DNA of 64,000 nucleotides from contig NZ_OW968186.1 of assembly GCF_943169635.2 (NCBI RefSeq), positions 1,566,064-1,630,063 on the forward strand, in the 5' to 3' direction. This document shows, piece after piece, positions 8,208 through 17,959 of this stretch. The DNA comes from Fenollaria sporofastidiosus (lineage in GTDB: Bacteria > Bacillota > Clostridia > Tissierellales > Peptoniphilaceae). The position numbers and the translations under genes are program-made. Each line of letters opens with the position of its first letter. Position 1 is the first letter of the stretch. Below the pieces are notes generated by a model that saw nothing but the letters and a program-made list of their open reading frames with translations, made no database searches and was not told where the DNA came from.

Positions 8208-8492
8208 TTATTTTAAACTGTCTAGGTAGTCTCTAAGCTCATCTATATCCAAGATGGCTCTTTCATTGTTGCCAAGTATAAGAGATGGTATACCTATACG
8301 ACCCTCATCCTTAACTATATCAAACTCTTTCATAGTGTCTCTTGCCGCTAAAAATTTTTTCATGTTAGCAAGATTTTCTGTTATGTCAAGGTACAAGAAG
8401 CGTACCCCTGATTCCTCCATCAAAGCCTTGAATGGTCCGCATCCTGGTCACATAGGACTTCCGAAAACTATCTTCTTCTGTATTTTATTCAT
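8208..8492 (-). CDS. Selenocysteine-containing glutaredoxin-like protein (UGA read as Sec)
   Basis: 94 aa when the in-frame TGA at 8448-8450 is read as selenocysteine. The start ATG 8492 is preceded by AAGGAGAATTAAT. The product begins MNKIQKKIVFGSPM-U-PGCGPFKALM, a thioredoxin-fold active site UPGC in place of CPxC, with cis-Pro in RIGIPSLIL near residue 65. Homologous frame continues on both sides of the UGA, a SECIS-like hairpin follows at the right distance, and selA, selB and selD are in the window. Reading the UGA as a stop would leave a useless 14-residue peptide. Likely a thiol/selenol redox protein; its partner is unknown. Confidence 0.93.
8417..8435 (-). promoter_or_regulatory. SECIS element for the selenoglutaredoxin
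   Basis: Beginning 13 bases after the UGA, CCAT pairs with ATGG, then a bulged U at +17, then CAA with TTG, closing the loop GGCU. A bulged U at +17 and guanines at the apex are the features SelB recognises in the E. coli fdhF SECIS. This is read by eye, not folded by program. Confidence 0.8.
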
Positions 8493-8524
8493 ATTAATTC
8501 TCCTTTTTTGATGTAGTCATCTTC

Positions 8525-8553
8525 ATTGTAATGGTAATGTCAATTTTTGTCAA
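8525..8553 (-). promoter_or_regulatory. Strong sigma-A promoter of the selenoglutaredoxin gene
   Basis: TTGACA (8548-8553), a 17-base spacer, and TACAAT (8525-8530) on the minus strand, upstream of the ATG at 8492. One of the best consensus matches in the window, suggesting high expression. Confidence 0.85.
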
Positions 8554-8557
8554 GAAA

Positions 8558-8585
8558 AAAGAAAGATCCATATAGATCTTTCTTT
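8558..8585 (-). terminator. Terminator after leuS
   Basis: An 11-bp stem AAAGAAAGATC/GATCTTTCTTT is followed on the minus strand by TTTCTTG. It closes the map-to-leuS unit and lies just upstream of the selenoglutaredoxin promoter. Confidence 0.85.
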
Positions 8586-8590
8586 ATAAA

Positions 8591-11002
8591 CTATTTTATT
8601 ACTACTGTAAAAATTTTGTTCTTAACATATATTTCCTTAACGATGTTCTTGCCTTGCTTTGACTTTTCAAATAGCTCGTGTGCATAAACTTTTTCTTTTA
8701 CTTCGTCTTCGCTTGCATCTCTATCAATCTCGATTGTATATCTAACTTTGCCATTGAATTGAACTGGTATCTCTATAGTCTTGATGATGGTTTTGTCTTC
8801 ATCAAAGCTTGGCCAAGTTGATTTATAAAGTTCTGTATCGAAGCCAACCATCTCATTTATTTCTTCTGTTATATGTGGTGCGATTGGATAAAGAAGTGTG
8901 ATATATGTCTTAAGCTCTTTTCTTGTGATGCTTCCCTTTGAAGTAATTTTATTAAGTAGCTCCATAAGTTTAGCAACCGCTGTGTTGAATTTTAAGTTTT
9001 CAAAGTCTTCTGAGACTTTCTTGATAGTGATGTGGAAGTCTTGTTCTAAGTCTTTAGAATAGTTTTCGTCGTCGTTTACTATATCCATCAAGCGATAAAC
9101 TCTTTCAAGGAACTTTCTTGAGCCTTGTATACCTGTCTCTGACCACATAGCAACTTTTTCGTAGTCGCCCATAAACATTTCAAAAACTCTAAGTGTGTCT
9201 GCACCATACTCTTCAACGATGTCATCTGTATTTATTACGTTGCCTCTTGACTTACTCATCTTTTCTCCGTCTTGAGCAAGTAACATACCATGTGATGTTC
9301 TCTTTTGATATGGTTCGCTTGTTGGCACTACGCCTATGTCATATAGGAACTTGTTCCAGAATCTTGAGTATAGTAAGTGAAGTGTAGTGTGCTCCATACC
9401 ACCGTTGTACCAATCAACAGGCATCCAGTACTTAAGCGCGTCCATGGATGCTGGTGCTGCAGTGCACTTTGGATCAGTGTATCTTAAGAAGTACCAGCTT
9501 GATCCTGCCCAGTTAGGCATAGTATCTGTCTCTCTCTTAGCAGGGCCGCCGCAATGAGGACAAGTAGTATTAACAAAGCTATCTATCTTAGCTAGAGGCG
9601 ACTCGCCTGTATCAGTTGGTTCGTACGCTTCAACATCTGGTAATGTTAATGGTAAATCCTCTTCATTAAGTGGCACCCAACCGCATTTTTCGCAGTATAC
9701 CATAGGTATAGGTTCTCCCCAATACCTTTGTCTTGAGAATACCCAGTCTCTTAGCTTGTAGTTTGTTTTAACAACGCCAACTTTTTTATCTTCAAAATAT
9801 TTAATTATCTTCTTCTTTGCTTCTTCAACTGAAAGGCCATTTAAGAAGTCTGAGTTAACTAAAGTGCCTTTTTGCGTATCAGTGTATGCTTCTTTACTAA
9901 TGTCGCCACCAGAGATAACTTCCTTAATCTCTTCGCCAAAGGCTTTTGCAAAGTCATAGTCCCTTTGGTCGTGACCAGGTACTGCCATGATGGCGCCTGT
10001 ACCATAAGTCATTAATACGTAGTCTGATACGTAGATTGCAATTTTTTCTCCATTAGCAGGGTTAATGGCAGTAAGTCCATCTATCTTAACGCCTGTCTTT
10101 TCTTTAACAAGTTCTGTTCTTTCAAAGTCAGACTTTAACTTTGCCTTATTTTGATATTCATGAACTTCGTCAATGTTTTTGATCTTATCCTTATACTTTT
10201 CTATAAGCGGATGCTCTGGTGAGATAACCATGTATGATACACCAAAGATGGTATCTGGTCTAGTTGTATAAACTTTTAGCTTGTCATCAAGTTCATCTAT
10301 GTCAAAATCAAGCTCCATACCGTGGCTTCTGCCTATCCAGTTAACTTGTTGTGTCTTAACTCTATCGATAAAATCAACTGTGTCAAGGTCATCTATAAGT
10401 CTGTCGGCATACTTAGTTATAGCAAGCATCCATTGTGTCTTAACTCTGTGTTCAACAGTGTGACCGCATCTTTCACAGTGGCCTTGAATAACTTCTTCGT
10501 TTGCAAGACCAATCTTACAGCTTGGGCACCAGTTAATATTCATTTCCTTTTTATAAGCAAGACCTTTTTTGAATAATTGTATAAATATCCATTGAGTCCA
10601 CTTATAATATTCTGGATCAGTTGTGTTAATCTCTCTGTCCCAGTCGAAAGATAGTCCTAGTGATGTTAATTGATGCTTGAAGTGAGCAACGTTTCTCTTA
10701 GTAACATCCTTTGGATTCATCTTGTGCTTGATGGCATAATTTTCTGTTGGAAGTCCAAATGCGTCCCAGCCCATTGGGTACAAAACGTTGTAGCCTTCAA
10801 GTCTTCTCTTTCTAGCAACTATGTCAAGTGCTGTGTAACTTCTTGGGTGACCAACGTGTAGGCCCTCTCCTGATGGATATGGGAACTCAACCATCAAAAA
10901 GTATTTTGGCTTGTCTGAATCGTTTTCTGCATGAAACGCTTTATTGTCAGCCCAAATCTTTTGCCACTTGCCTTCTACGTCTTTATGATTATATTCTTTC
11001 AT
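8591..11002 (-). CDS. leuS: Leucyl-tRNA synthetase
   Basis: 803 aa, a usual length for bacterial LeuRS. The class I signatures are HVGHP near residue 50 (after FPYPSGEGL) and KMSKSRGN near residue 575. CP1 editing-domain blocks are visible ([31 protein letters not shown]). The Zn-type cysteines CPSCKIG...CERCG and CEKCG are present, as is [19 protein letters not shown]. It follows asnS by 9 bases and is the last gene of its unit. No T-box leader was found. Confidence 0.98.
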   Translation of the reverse strand: MKEYNHKDVEGKWQKIWADNKAFHAENDSDKPKYFLMVEFPYPSGEGLHVGHPRSYTALDIVARKRRLEGYNVLYPMGWDAFGLPTENYAIKHKMNPKDVTKRNVAHFKHQLTSLGLSFDWDREINTTDPEYYKWTQWIFIQLFKKGLAYKKEMNINWCPSCKIGLANEEVIQGHCERCGHTVEHRVKTQWMLAITKYADRLIDDLDTVDFIDRVKTQQVNWIGRSHGMELDFDIDELDDKLKVYTTRPDTIFGVSYMVISPEHPLIEKYKDKIKNIDEVHEYQNKAKLKSDFERTELVKEKTGVKIDGLTAINPANGEKIAIYVSDYVLMTYGTGAIMAVPGHDQRDYDFAKAFGEEIKEVISGGDISKEAYTDTQKGTLVNSDFLNGLSVEEAKKKIIKYFEDKKVGVVKTNYKLRDWVFSRQRYWGEPIPMVYCEKCGWVPLNEEDLPLTLPDVEAYEPTDTGESPLAKIDSFVNTTCPHCGGPAKRETDTMPNWAGSSWYFLRYTDPKCTAAPASMDALKYWMPVDWYNGGMEHTTLHLLYSRFWNKFLYDIGVVPTSEPYQKRTSHGMLLAQDGEKMSKSRGNVINTDDIVEEYGADTLRVFEMFMGDYEKVAMWSETGIQGSRKFLERVYRLMDIVNDDENYSKDLEQDFHITIKKVSEDFENLKFNTAVAKLMELLNKITSKGSITRKELKTYITLLYPIAPHITEEINEMVGFDTELYKSTWPSFDEDKTIIKTIEIPVQFNGKVRYTIEIDRDASEDEVKEKVYAHELFEKSKQGKNIVKEIYVKNKIFTVVIK

Positions 11003-11011
11003 CTTGTCCTC

Positions 11012-12394
11012 CTAGAATTCACAGTGATGAACTGTTCTTGGGAATGGTAGGACGTCTCTGATATTTTCAATACCTGTTATATACATGATAAGTCTTTCAA
11101 AGCCAAGACCATATCCAGAGTGAACTACTGAGCCATACTTTCTAAGATCCATATACCAAGTGTATGAATCCATGTCAAGACCCATCTCATTGATTCTCTT
11201 TTCAAGCTTTGTATAGTCTTCTTCTCTTTGTGAACCGCCAACTATCTCTCCTATACCAGGGACCAAGCAGTCCATAGCAGCAACTGTCTTGTTATCTGGG
11301 TTGAGCTTCATGTAGAAGGCCTTAATATCCTTTGGATAGTCAGTTACGAAGATAGGCTTTTTGAATACTTGCTCAGTTAAAAATCTTTCGTGTTCTGTTT
11401 GTAGGTCCATGCCCCATTCAACTTTAACATCGAACTTTTCTTCATGCTCTTTTAGTATATCTATAGCTCTTGTATAAGTAACTCTTTCAAAGTCTGAGCT
11501 TCTTACGTGGTTAAGTCTATCGATAAGTCCTTTATCAACAAAATTGTTGCAGAACTCAAGTTCTTCTTTTGCATTTTCCATTACATAGTTAATAACGTAC
11601 TTAAGCATAGCCTCAGCTACATCCATGTTTTGATTGTTGTCCATAAATGCCATCTCAGGCTCTATCATCCAGAACTCTGCAGCATGTCTTGTTGTGTTAG
11701 AGTTTTCTGCTCTGAATGTTGGTCCAAATGTATATATCTTTGAGAATGCTAAAGCAAATGTTTCACCTTCAAGTTGGCCTGATACTGTTAAGTGTGTTGG
11801 CTTATCAAAAAAGTCTTTGCTGTAATCAACAGCGCCTTCTTCTGTTCTTGGTGGATTATCGATGTCAAGTGTAGTTACTTGGAACATCTCACCTGCACCT
11901 TCAGCGTCTGATGCTGTAAGTATAGGTGTGTGTACATATATAAAGTCTTGTTCATTGAAGAATTTGTGTATAGCAAAGGCTGCTAATGATCTAATTCTAT
12001 AAGCTGCTCTGAAAAGGTTTGCTCTTGGTCTTAAGTGAGCTATGCTTCTTAAGAATTCCATAGAGTGTCTTTTGTTTTGTAGTGGATAATCAGCTGTAGA
12101 GTCGCCTAAGACTTCTATCTCTTCTGCTTTGATTTCAAAAGCTTGCTTATTGTTTGGTGTAAGAACTACCTTACCCTTTACTCTTATGGACGCGCTTAAA
12201 TATAGCTTTGATACTCTTTCAAAGTTTTCTAAGCTGTTGTCATAAACAACTTGAACACTGTTAAAGAATGAACCATCATTAATTTCGATGAAGCCAAATT
12301 CTTTTTGTGCTCTTAAATTTCTTATCCAAGCTTGAATCTCAACTGTTTTACCATCAAGCTCTTTGTAGCTCTTATAAAGTTCTCTAATATCCAT
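11012..12394 (-). CDS. asnS: Asparaginyl-tRNA synthetase
   Basis: 460 aa class II synthetase. It has an N-terminal OB-fold anticodon domain ([24 protein letters not shown]) and the motif 2 region [28 protein letters not shown]. Also seen are [23 protein letters not shown] and the motif 3 arginine in [15 protein letters not shown]. Features match AsnRS rather than AspRS. It lies 10 bases after the cyclophilin gene and 9 before leuS. Confidence 0.97.
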   Translation of the reverse strand: MDIRELYKSYKELDGKTVEIQAWIRNLRAQKEFGFIEINDGSFFNSVQVVYDNSLENFERVSKLYLSASIRVKGKVVLTPNNKQAFEIKAEEIEVLGDSTADYPLQNKRHSMEFLRSIAHLRPRANLFRAAYRIRSLAAFAIHKFFNEQDFIYVHTPILTASDAEGAGEMFQVTTLDIDNPPRTEEGAVDYSKDFFDKPTHLTVSGQLEGETFALAFSKIYTFGPTFRAENSNTTRHAAEFWMIEPEMAFMDNNQNMDVAEAMLKYVINYVMENAKEELEFCNNFVDKGLIDRLNHVRSSDFERVTYTRAIDILKEHEEKFDVKVEWGMDLQTEHERFLTEQVFKKPIFVTDYPKDIKAFYMKLNPDNKTVAAMDCLVPGIGEIVGGSQREEDYTKLEKRINEMGLDMDSYTWYMDLRKYGSVVHSGYGLGFERLIMYITGIENIRDVLPFPRTVHHCEF

Positions 12395-12404
12395 GCCCTC
12401 ACTC

Positions 12405-13145
12405 CTATTTATAATCTTCTACTGTAATACTTTCGATTACAACATCCTCTACAGGTTTATCATTTTCGTTAACTTTTGACTTTGCAATCTCATCAACTAC
12501 ATCCATGCCTTCGTAAACTTCGCCAAAAACTGTATGTTTGTAGTCTAGCCAGAATGCTCCGCCTATCTTTTTATAAGCATCGACAACAGCCTTTGGATAA
12601 CCTTTTTCTTCTCCTGCTTCTTCCATTTGTTTTATAAGGTCATCTTGAACAGCTTGACCTTGCACTATAAAGAATTGTGATCCGTTAGTGTTTGGTCCTG
12701 CATTTGCCATGCAAAGTGCACCTCTGAAGTTTCTAGTCTTAATATCAAACTCATCTTCAAATGAACCACCCCAGATACTTTCTCCGCCAGTACCATTGCC
12801 GTTTGGGTCTCCACCTTGAATCATAAAACCGTTTATAACTCTATGGAAGATTAGATTGTCATAATACTTATCTTCTGCGTGCTTAGTAAAGTTTTCAACC
12901 GCCTTTGGTGCAACATCTGGAAGTAGTTTTACCTTGATGTCTCCCTTATTAGTCTTGATAGTTGCCACCTTGTCTCCTGCTTTAGGGTTTTGTAGCTGAA
13001 CTAGTTCAGCATCATCAGTAGTAACTTCGCTTTCGCTTCTTTCTTTTTTCATTTCTCCCTCACCACCATTGTCATTTTTCTTGCTACATGCAGTTAAACT
13101 AAAGCACATAGCCATCACTAATAATAATAAAATTATCTTTTTCAT
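12405..13145 (-). CDS. Lipoprotein cyclophilin-type peptidyl-prolyl isomerase
   Basis: 246 aa. The signal peptide [20 protein letters not shown] has a lipobox (LTAC), then an acidic linker. The cyclophilin domain covers about residues 60-245: VENFTKH, the catalytic-site block [44 protein letters not shown], and [15 protein letters not shown]. Anchored outside the membrane, it probably assists folding of secreted proteins. Confidence 0.95.
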   Translation of the reverse strand: MKKIILLLLVMAMCFSLTACSKKNDNGGEGEMKKERSESEVTTDDAELVQLQNPKAGDKVATIKTNKGDIKVKLLPDVAPKAVENFTKHAEDKYYDNLIFHRVINGFMIQGGDPNGNGTGGESIWGGSFEDEFDIKTRNFRGALCMANAGPNTNGSQFFIVQGQAVQDDLIKQMEEAGEEKGYPKAVVDAYKKIGGAFWLDYKHTVFGEVYEGMDVVDEIAKSKVNENDKPVEDVVIESITVEDYK

Positions 13146-13153
13146 AATTCCTC

Positions 13154-13492
13154 CTACTTAAGTATTCTTTTTTGACTAACTATATTTACATCCAAGTCTA
13201 AAATATTTTCCTTTATCACATCGCCTACATTGATAGGTGCTTTTGCGCGTAAATTAAATATTTCTTTTAATATTGCTTGGTGATAAATTTTCTTTACTTT
13301 TTTATCAGTCTTTACTGGCAAGCCTGAAACCATCTGACTATCTATCCTAATCTTACCATATACATAGTCATCTTCCTCTTGAAGAAGGCTCTTCGCATAA
13401 TTGTAGCCTCTTCCGCAGCGATTGCCAGATATTTCATCGCCATTGATTCTTATCTTGCAACAAACTGGGCAGCATACACACTCTAATATCAT
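13154..13492 (-). CDS. DUF1667 family cysteine-rich protein
   Basis: 112 aa. It begins [16 protein letters not shown], then [30 protein letters not shown] and [15 protein letters not shown], the pattern of DUF1667 (cysteine pairs likely binding a metal or cluster). The family usually sits with anaerobic FAD-dependent oxidoreductase/glycerol-3-phosphate dehydrogenase-like genes, but none is adjacent here. Its ATG overlaps the MATE gene stop by 4 bases. Confidence 0.8.
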   Translation of the reverse strand: MILECVCCPVCCKIRINGDEISGNRCGRGYNYAKSLLQEEDDYVYGKIRIDSQMVSGLPVKTDKKVKKIYHQAILKEIFNLRAKAPINVGDVIKENILDLDVNIVSQKRILK

Positions 13493-14841
13493 GCAATCAC
13501 CTTCGGTTCTATCTCTTTTTTAAGTATAAGCTTAAACCAAACATAGGCAACTATACCCTTAAGTATTGATGATAATGATATCGCTATCCATACGCCATCT
13601 AGTCCGTAGTATTTCATAAAGAATATTGCAAATGGTATACGCATTAGATTTAGTACTACTCCAGAGTATGATGGTTCTTTCGTCCTGCCTATGCCGTTGA
13701 AAAATCCTGTTACACCTATCTCTATAACCATGAACAATTGTGAATATCCAAGTATCCTTAAGTAGTCAGCGCCTGCTTGCATTGCTACTGGATCTTTTGG
13801 CAAGAACGCTGAGAATATTGGTCTAGCAAATACTATAAGTAATAAAGATGTTGCTGTACCAAGTGTCGCCATGATTCTCATCGACTTTTTAAAGCCAAGT
13901 ATAATTCTATCATATGTACCTTTACCGAAGTTCTGTCCGGTAAAAGCAGTGTTTGCAAATGAGAAACCATTTGCTGTCATCCAAGATATTGACTCAATTT
14001 GCGAACCTATGGACATAGCTGAGACCGCATAAGCGCCTAGCTTTGTTAAGTAACCTGTTAGTATCATCGAAACGGATGCGTGGCAGGCTTCCATAAGTGT
14101 CATCGGCACTCCTAGTTTTAGTATATGTCTTGTAATCTCCGAAGGCACCTTCTTTAGATAGTTTACTCTAACATAGATTAGGTCGTTCTTAATGCCTATG
14201 AAGACATATATAAGAAAAATCACTAAAGTTGCAATAACTGAAGCTATGGCTGTGCCCATCGCTCCCATATGAAACACGAATATGAATAGTGGGTCTAAAA
14301 CCATGTTTACTACTAATCCGATAGAGCTTATTATAAATGGTGTCTTGCTGTTACCCATGCTGTTAAATGTTGCTGCAAAGAGTGGATTTAAGAACATAAA
14401 GCCTAAGCCAAAGGCTATGGCTACCATGTATTCACTCGCAAGCTCTTGAACTGCCGCATCGCCTTCTTTGAATGAGTAGAGGCCTATAAGTTCATTATGA
14501 AAAATTATAAATATTGCAGCGATTGTCATGGAGATTATAAAGCCTAATCTAAAGCCACCGCTTATATAGTTTTTCGTGCTTTCCAGGTCGGATTTGCCAA
14601 AGCTTTGCGAAACACCAACAGATAGTCCCACTTGGCACATGATTATCAGTGAGCTAATCAGCCAAAGATATTGACCAACTATGCCGACGGCCGCAACCGC
14701 CTGTGTACCAACTTTGCCAAGCCAGAACATGTCTGTGATTTGATAAGACATTTGCAAAAGTGAAGTGCCCATAAGTGGTATAGCAAGTTTAAAAAGTATC
14801 GGCGAAATCTCCCCTTGTGTTAAGTCTCTCGATTCCCTCAT
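13489..14841 (-). CDS. MATE family efflux transporter
   Basis: 450 aa with about 12 hydrophobic segments. Two repeats open with PLMGTSLLQMSYQITDMFWLGKVGTQAVAA-type and PMTLMEACHASVSMIL-type sequences, typical of NorM/DinF MATE antiporters that use Na+ or H+. The N-terminus RDLTQGEISPILFKLAIP is standard. Substrate unknown. The start abuts the map stop. Confidence 0.92.
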   Translation of the reverse strand: MRESRDLTQGEISPILFKLAIPLMGTSLLQMSYQITDMFWLGKVGTQAVAAVGIVGQYLWLISSLIIMCQVGLSVGVSQSFGKSDLESTKNYISGGFRLGFIISMTIAAIFIIFHNELIGLYSFKEGDAAVQELASEYMVAIAFGLGFMFLNPLFAATFNSMGNSKTPFIISSIGLVVNMVLDPLFIFVFHMGAMGTAIASVIATLVIFLIYVFIGIKNDLIYVRVNYLKKVPSEITRHILKLGVPMTLMEACHASVSMILTGYLTKLGAYAVSAMSIGSQIESISWMTANGFSFANTAFTGQNFGKGTYDRIILGFKKSMRIMATLGTATSLLLIVFARPIFSAFLPKDPVAMQAGADYLRILGYSQLFMVIEIGVTGFFNGIGRTKEPSYSGVVLNLMRIPFAIFFMKYYGLDGVWIAISLSSILKGIVAYVWFKLILKKEIEPKVIA

Positions 14842-15600
14842 CTATACATCACCCTGATCAGTAGTTATTATTACACCATTGTCAGTTAATACTAGTGTGT
14901 GTTCGAATTGCACACACTTGCTGCCATCCTTTGTTCTAGCAGTCCATCCGTTCTTGTCAAGCTTCATAGCCGCAGAGCCCATGCATATCATTGGCTCGAT
15001 AGTAAAGGCCATGCCCTTAACAATTCTTGGTCCTTTAACTCCAGTATTGTAGTGGAACACTTGCGGATCTTCATGCATGTTCTTGCCGATTCCATGACCA
15101 ATGAACTCTTTAACTATTGAGTAGCCCTTTGGTCTAGTAAAATCTTCTATGCACTTACCTATCTCGCCTATCCTAACGTTCTCGTCAACTATGCTGATAG
15201 CTTTGTACATAGCCTCTCTTGTGTGGTCAAATAATTTTTGATCCTCTTCAGAGATTTTACCTACTGGATATGACCAACATGAGTCAGCCATCCAACCCTT
15301 GTAGTTAACAACCATGTCGATGGAGATGATGTCTCCGTTCTTAAGAACAACGTCCTTACTTGGAAAGCCGTGGCATATCTCATCATTGACTGATGCACAT
15401 ATGGCAAATGGAAAGCCTTCGTAACCTTTTTGCTCTGGGTATGCTCCTTGACTAACGATGAAGTCATCAACAAAGTCATTAAGCTCCATAGTTGTTACGC
15501 CTTCCTTTACTTTGTCTCTTAGCGCATGATGAACGCTTACAAGTATCTTGCCTGCATCAATCATCTTATTAATTTGTTCTTTTGTCTTTAAATATATCAT
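14842..15600 (-). CDS. map: Methionine aminopeptidase type I
   Basis: 252 aa. Metal ligands are readable in order: Asp in SIDMVVNYKGWMADS, the second Asp in the same block, His in EFIGHGIGKNMHEDP, Glu in AFTIEPMICMG and Glu in QFEHTLVLTDNG. It removes the initiator Met. The ribosome binding site is AAAGGAGTAAGAT. It heads the map-to-leuS unit behind a consensus promoter. Confidence 0.97.
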   Translation of the reverse strand: MIYLKTKEQINKMIDAGKILVSVHHALRDKVKEGVTTMELNDFVDDFIVSQGAYPEQKGYEGFPFAICASVNDEICHGFPSKDVVLKNGDIISIDMVVNYKGWMADSCWSYPVGKISEEDQKLFDHTREAMYKAISIVDENVRIGEIGKCIEDFTRPKGYSIVKEFIGHGIGKNMHEDPQVFHYNTGVKGPRIVKGMAFTIEPMICMGSAAMKLDKNGWTARTKDGSKCVQFEHTLVLTDNGVIITTDQGDV

Positions 15601-15628
15601 ATCTTACTCCTTTTAAGTCTATTCTATT

Positions 15629-15657
15629 ATTATATATATTTTAGCCTAATATGTCAA
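15629..15657 (-). promoter_or_regulatory. Promoter of the map-to-leuS unit
   Basis: TTGACA (15652-15657), a 17-base spacer and TATAAT (15629-15634) on the minus strand, about 30 bases before the map ATG. Both hexamers match the sigma-A consensus fully. Confidence 0.88.
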
Positions 15658-15700
15658 GAAGTTCACAGCCATATAGACACCTATAAACCGTGAACTTCTT
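15656..15700. repeat. Inverted repeat overlapping the map -35 box
   Basis: The 11-base arms AAGAAGTTCAC and GTGAACTTCTT enclose 23 bases that hold a second small hairpin (TATAG-GTGT-CTATA on the minus strand). It lies downstream of the P-ATPase stop, so it may end that transcript, but no T-run follows. One arm reaches into the TTGACA of the map promoter, so it could also be an operator. Confidence 0.6.
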
Positions 15701-15723
15701 AAACATAATTATATCTTATTAAA

Positions 15724-17742
15724 TTATCTAATCCTCAATGTGTTTAGTATAGATATAAGTGTCACACCAACATCGCCAAAGACTGCTAACCATAGTGGCA
15801 ATTGTATAAATAGTGATAGTATAATGATGGCTGCCTTAACTATACCTGTGAATATAAGATTCTCTAGTATGATCTTATTAACGAACTGAGATGTGTCAAA
15901 TATGTTTACTATCTTTTCAATCCTGTCGTCCATGATAACAATGTCTGATGCTTCGATGGCTGCGTCTGAGCCAAGTGCTCCCATGCTTAGACCAATGTCT
16001 GCTCTCTTTATAACTGGTGAGTCATTTATACCGTCACCAACAAAGGCAACAAGTCCATCGTGACCTTGTTCCTTCTCAAAGAATTTTATTTTATCTTGAG
16101 GAAGTAGTTCTGCCTCGAAGGAATCAATGCCTAAGTCGTGTGCAACTTTTTGTGCGTATATCTTAGTATCTCCTGTAAGCATAACTGGCTTTATGTTTCT
16201 TTCTTTAAGTTCAGTAACAAGTTTCTTTGTTTCATCTTTAATCTCATCTTCAATATAAAGGTGAGCTATAAGCTTATCGTCAAGATATGTGTCTAAGACC
16301 TTGTACTCACTTTGCATATCGCTTGTAACGACCTTTACACTGCCGTATTTTGTTTCGGCTGCTACTCCATTAGAAAGGCTTGTGTAAGAAATGATTTCGT
16401 CTTTATCAATGTCTTCTCTCTCATCAACTATAGCACTTGATATAGGGTGCTTAGAATGATACTCTGCAAGTCTTGCTAAGTGAAGAGCCTTGCCTTCATC
16501 AAAATCAATTGCTTCAACATTGACAAGTTTGAACTTACCACTTGTTAGTGTGCCAGTCTTGTCAAAGCAGAATGTCTTTATATTTCTAAATCTATCTAAG
16601 AATTTTGTTCCCTTGAATAATATACCAATCTTACTCATCTTACCTATACCTGAGAAGTATGCTAATGGTACTGAGATGATTATAGCGCAAGGGCAAGATA
16701 CTATTAAGAAGGCAAAGCATGTATGAAGTGCTTCCTTAAGCGGCATTATTTTTAATACTGGTGCAATAAGACCAATCATTGCTGCGATGAATACGACTAT
16801 AGGTGTGTAGATTCTAGCAAATTTAGATACACTAGTTTCAAGCTTCGCTTTATCACTTTGTGAGCTTCTAACAAGCTCTTGTATCCTTGCAGCCGTTGAG
16901 TTCTTTGCAAGCTTTGTTGTTTCTATGATAAGGTAGCCTTCTTTAACGATGGCTCCTGAGTATACATTTTTATCTGCATCTACATAAACAGGTTCTGACT
17001 CGCCACTTATGTGGGCGTTGTCTACCTTAGCTTTTCCTTCAAGAACCACTCCATCTATGGCGATGGACTCGCCTTCACGAACTATGATTCTTGAGCCTAT
17101 ACTAACTTCAGATGGTTCTGTCTTAATCTCTTTACCGCCATCCAAAACAGTAGCGAAGACTGGTGACTTAACTATAAGCTCTTTAATCTTGTCCTTCGAC
17201 TTATCAACTGCGATGTCACTAATGATTTCTCCAATTTGATATAGTAGCGAAACTAGTATTGCCTCTAGGTGCTCACCTATCAAGATGGCGCCGACAGTTG
17301 CAACAGTCATTAAAAACTCTTCAGCTAATACGCCATGTATAGCTCCTTTAATGCCATGTATAATGATGTCGTATGAGATAACCAAGTATGAGATGATAAA
17401 GAAGACCATCTTATATGGGCTGTCAATGAATAAATATGCTCCTAAGCATATAAGCGATACTAGTATCCTTATTAAAAATAGTTTTGAGAAGCCTTCCTCC
17501 TCTTCCTCTTCAGACTCGTCCTCGCCTCTTGTAACTAAGACATCTGGCTCTAAGTTGTTTACGTAGCTCGTAATCTCTCTTAGCACAAGCTGTGCATCAC
17601 TTCCCTCTTTTACCTCTATGCTTAGAGTTGAGTTAATAAAGTCAAGGCTCGCACTCTCAACTGAGTCATGACTCTTTGCAAAGCTTTCTATCTTTTGTGC
17701 GCAGTTAGCACAAGTAAGTCCGTTTAAAATTAATTTTTCCAT
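15724..17742 (-). CDS. Heavy-metal-translocating P-type ATPase (Zn/Cd/Pb group)
   Basis: 672 aa from ATG 17742, preceded by AGGAGGCAGCT; the frame runs 9 codons further without a ribosome site. One HMA domain carries GLTCANC, followed by an acidic linker (EEEEEEG). The membrane metal site is SCPCAI. The P-type motifs are DKTGT, HPIS, MLTGD and GDGINDSPVIKRADIG. CPC with HPIS and the short acidic linker resembles ZntA/CadA exporters rather than copper pumps. It probably exports Zn2+, Cd2+ or Pb2+. It is divergent from the ABC operon, with its own promoter and a dyad in the leader. Confidence 0.9.
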   Translation of the reverse strand: MEKLILNGLTCANCAQKIESFAKSHDSVESASLDFINSTLSIEVKEGSDAQLVLREITSYVNNLEPDVLVTRGEDESEEEEEEGFSKLFLIRILVSLICLGAYLFIDSPYKMVFFIISYLVISYDIIIHGIKGAIHGVLAEEFLMTVATVGAILIGEHLEAILVSLLYQIGEIISDIAVDKSKDKIKELIVKSPVFATVLDGGKEIKTEPSEVSIGSRIIVREGESIAIDGVVLEGKAKVDNAHISGESEPVYVDADKNVYSGAIVKEGYLIIETTKLAKNSTAARIQELVRSSQSDKAKLETSVSKFARIYTPIVVFIAAMIGLIAPVLKIMPLKEALHTCFAFLIVSCPCAIIISVPLAYFSGIGKMSKIGILFKGTKFLDRFRNIKTFCFDKTGTLTSGKFKLVNVEAIDFDEGKALHLARLAEYHSKHPISSAIVDEREDIDKDEIISYTSLSNGVAAETKYGSVKVVTSDMQSEYKVLDTYLDDKLIAHLYIEDEIKDETKKLVTELKERNIKPVMLTGDTKIYAQKVAHDLGIDSFEAELLPQDKIKFFEKEQGHDGLVAFVGDGINDSPVIKRADIGLSMGALGSDAAIEASDIVIMDDRIEKIVNIFDTSQFVNKIILENLIFTGIVKAAIIILSLFIQLPLWLAVFGDVGVTLISILNTLRIR

Positions 17743-17780
17743 AGCTGCCTCCTCTGTGTCATATTGCATTTAATTAAATA

Positions 17781-17818
17781 TATGCTTCATACGTTTTATA
17801 TACAAACGCATAAACATA
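17781..17818. promoter_or_regulatory. Imperfect dyad in the P-ATPase leader (possible operator)
   Basis: The core CGTTT-N7-AAACG (17792-17808) is perfect, and the flanks ATATG/CATAT extend the symmetry with mismatches. It sits between the P-ATPase promoter and start. A metal-responsive repressor site (ArsR/CadC type) is possible, but no repressor gene is nearby. Confidence 0.35.
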
Positions 17819-17836
17819 TATTTATATATCAATATT

Positions 17837-17865
17837 AATATAACACATCGCTTATAAGAATGCAA
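17837..17865 (-). promoter_or_regulatory. Promoter of the P-type ATPase gene
   Basis: TTGCAT (17860-17865), 17 bases, TATATT (17837-17842) on the minus strand, about 95 bases before the ATG at 17742. Confidence 0.6.
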
Positions 17866-17925
17866 TAGTTTTTTTAAATATTTTTTCTCTTTTAACACTT
17901 TTGTATACATTGTTAATATGATATA

Positions 17926-17934
17926 TGTTATAAT
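17926..17934 (+). promoter_or_regulatory. Extended -10 promoter of the ABC exporter operon
   Basis: TGTTATAAT is an extended -10 box (TGn plus a perfect TATAAT), 25 bases before the ATG at 17960. No good -35 hexamer is found at 17 bases, which the TG extension can compensate for. Confidence 0.65.
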
Positions 17935-17959
17935 TAAGCTATATAGTAAAGGAGGAAAT

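Noticed and set aside
8208..8423. Selenoglutaredoxin frame as a short 71-aa gene or a pseudogene broken by a stop
   Set aside because: The UGA falls on the active-site Cys position, a SECIS hairpin follows, a strong promoter and ribosome site precede the longer start, and the Sec machinery is present.
10990..12420. T-box leader for asnS or leuS
   Set aside because: The gaps before these genes are only about 10 bases and no T-box sequence is seen upstream of map.
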